From contig WGLL01000004.1 of the NCBI GenBank assembly GCA_016125585.1, positions 146,308-210,307 on the forward strand: a stretch of 64,000 nt of DNA, read 5' to 3'. The DNA is from Caulobacter sp. (GTDB lineage: Bacteria > Pseudomonadota > Alphaproteobacteria > Caulobacterales > Caulobacteraceae). Below are positions 63,867 through 64,000 of this stretch, piece after piece. Within the stretch, counting starts at the first letter, position 1. Each line of letters opens with the position of its first letter. The notes below the pieces were generated by a model. The model saw nothing but the letters and a program-made list of their open reading frames with translations. It did not search any database and was not told the origin of the DNA. The position numbers and the translations under genes are program-made.

Positions 63867-64000
63867 GTCGTGGACTCATAAGCTCTGAGCCACAGGCGTG
63901 TCGATGCGAGTAGGACGGCGGCGAGGAAGTTTCTGGCCAGCTTGTCGAAGCGGGTTGCGATGCGCCGGAAGTGCTTGAGCTTGCAGAAGAAGCGCTCGAC
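63863..64000 (-). CDS. IS5-family transposase, C-terminal end (partial)
   Basis: The minus strand is open from the window edge to a TAG at 63865-63863. The 45 residues seen include VERFFCKLKHFRRIATRFDK and FLAAVLLASTRLWLRAYEST, the familiar end of IS5/IS427-group transposases (DDE type; the final catalytic Glu lies in VERFF, in line with the family). The rest of the element is outside the window. Its stop abuts the family-1 palindrome, so the insertion sequence appears to have entered at or beside it. Confidence 0.85.
   Translation of the reverse strand, partial: VERFFCKLKHFRRIATRFDKLARNFLAAVLLASTRLWLRAYESTT

Overview
The window is about 64 kb of GC-rich alphaproteobacterial chromosome, most likely Caulobacteraceae (a Caulobacter, Phenylobacterium or Brevundimonas relative). 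The basis is a CpdR cell-cycle response regulator beside an N-formylglutamate amidohydrolase, a 1616-residue NAD-glutamate dehydrogenase, a FlgL-type flagellar end, a PstA with an enlarged insert, divergent TonB-receptor/AraC pairs, a leaderless typA and Caulobacter-style extragenic palindromic repeats. Genus assignment is inference.

Layout. 1-4.9 kb: the 3' end of a flagellar hook-associated gene, small envelope proteins, a periplasmic amidohydrolase, a transglutaminase-like protein and a Cys-rich small protein. 5-10 kb: a TonB-dependent receptor divergent from an AraC regulator, and an alpha/beta hydrolase. 10-17.6 kb: the phosphate block. A three-heptamer Pho box precedes pstC-pstA-pstB-phoU-phoB; phoR lies downstream on the opposite strand, coupled to a glycerophosphodiesterase-like gene. 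17.8-24.2 kb: a large autotransporter, a SemiSWEET, a WecG/TagA glycosyltransferase, an NTF2-like protein and a MATE exporter. 24.3-25.1 kb: two small genes, the second ACT-like, behind a leader ORF and terminator that look like an attenuator. 25.5-43.2 kb: a pantothenate-kinase-like enzyme, tRNA-Arg, a P1 peptidase, gamma-glutamyltransferase, NAD-GDH, a PerM/AI-2E permease, a HerA-like ATPase, an MHYT-GGDEF-EAL protein, an XRE regulator, tRNA-Val, cpdR and N-formylglutamate amidohydrolase. 43.2-50.3 kb: a putative small RNA, typA, an osmoprotectant-type ABC transporter, a DUF938 methyltransferase and an RcnB-like protein. 50.3-58.7 kb: a GNAT protein, an aminotransferase, an SDR, a GH29 fucosidase, an extensin-like protein, a LEH-like protein with an XRE/MmyB regulator, and an MFS exporter. 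58.7-63.8 kb: ethylmalonyl-CoA pathway genes (ecm, an enoyl-CoA hydratase-like gene, ccr) interrupted by a RAYT transposase in inverted palindromes. The window closes in an IS5-family transposase.

The parts that ordinary annotation would not explain are: (i) two extragenic palindrome families plus the RAYT-linked palindromes, several of which supply the stop codon or last residues of a neighbouring gene; (ii) a compact, terminator-ended transcript near 43.3 kb with anti-Shine-Dalgarno loops, whose promoter spacer holds a TGC-N3-GCA palindrome also found upstream of ccr; (iii) an attenuator in front of an ACT-domain orphan; (iv) a PhoR with no visible membrane segment, displaced from its usual place.
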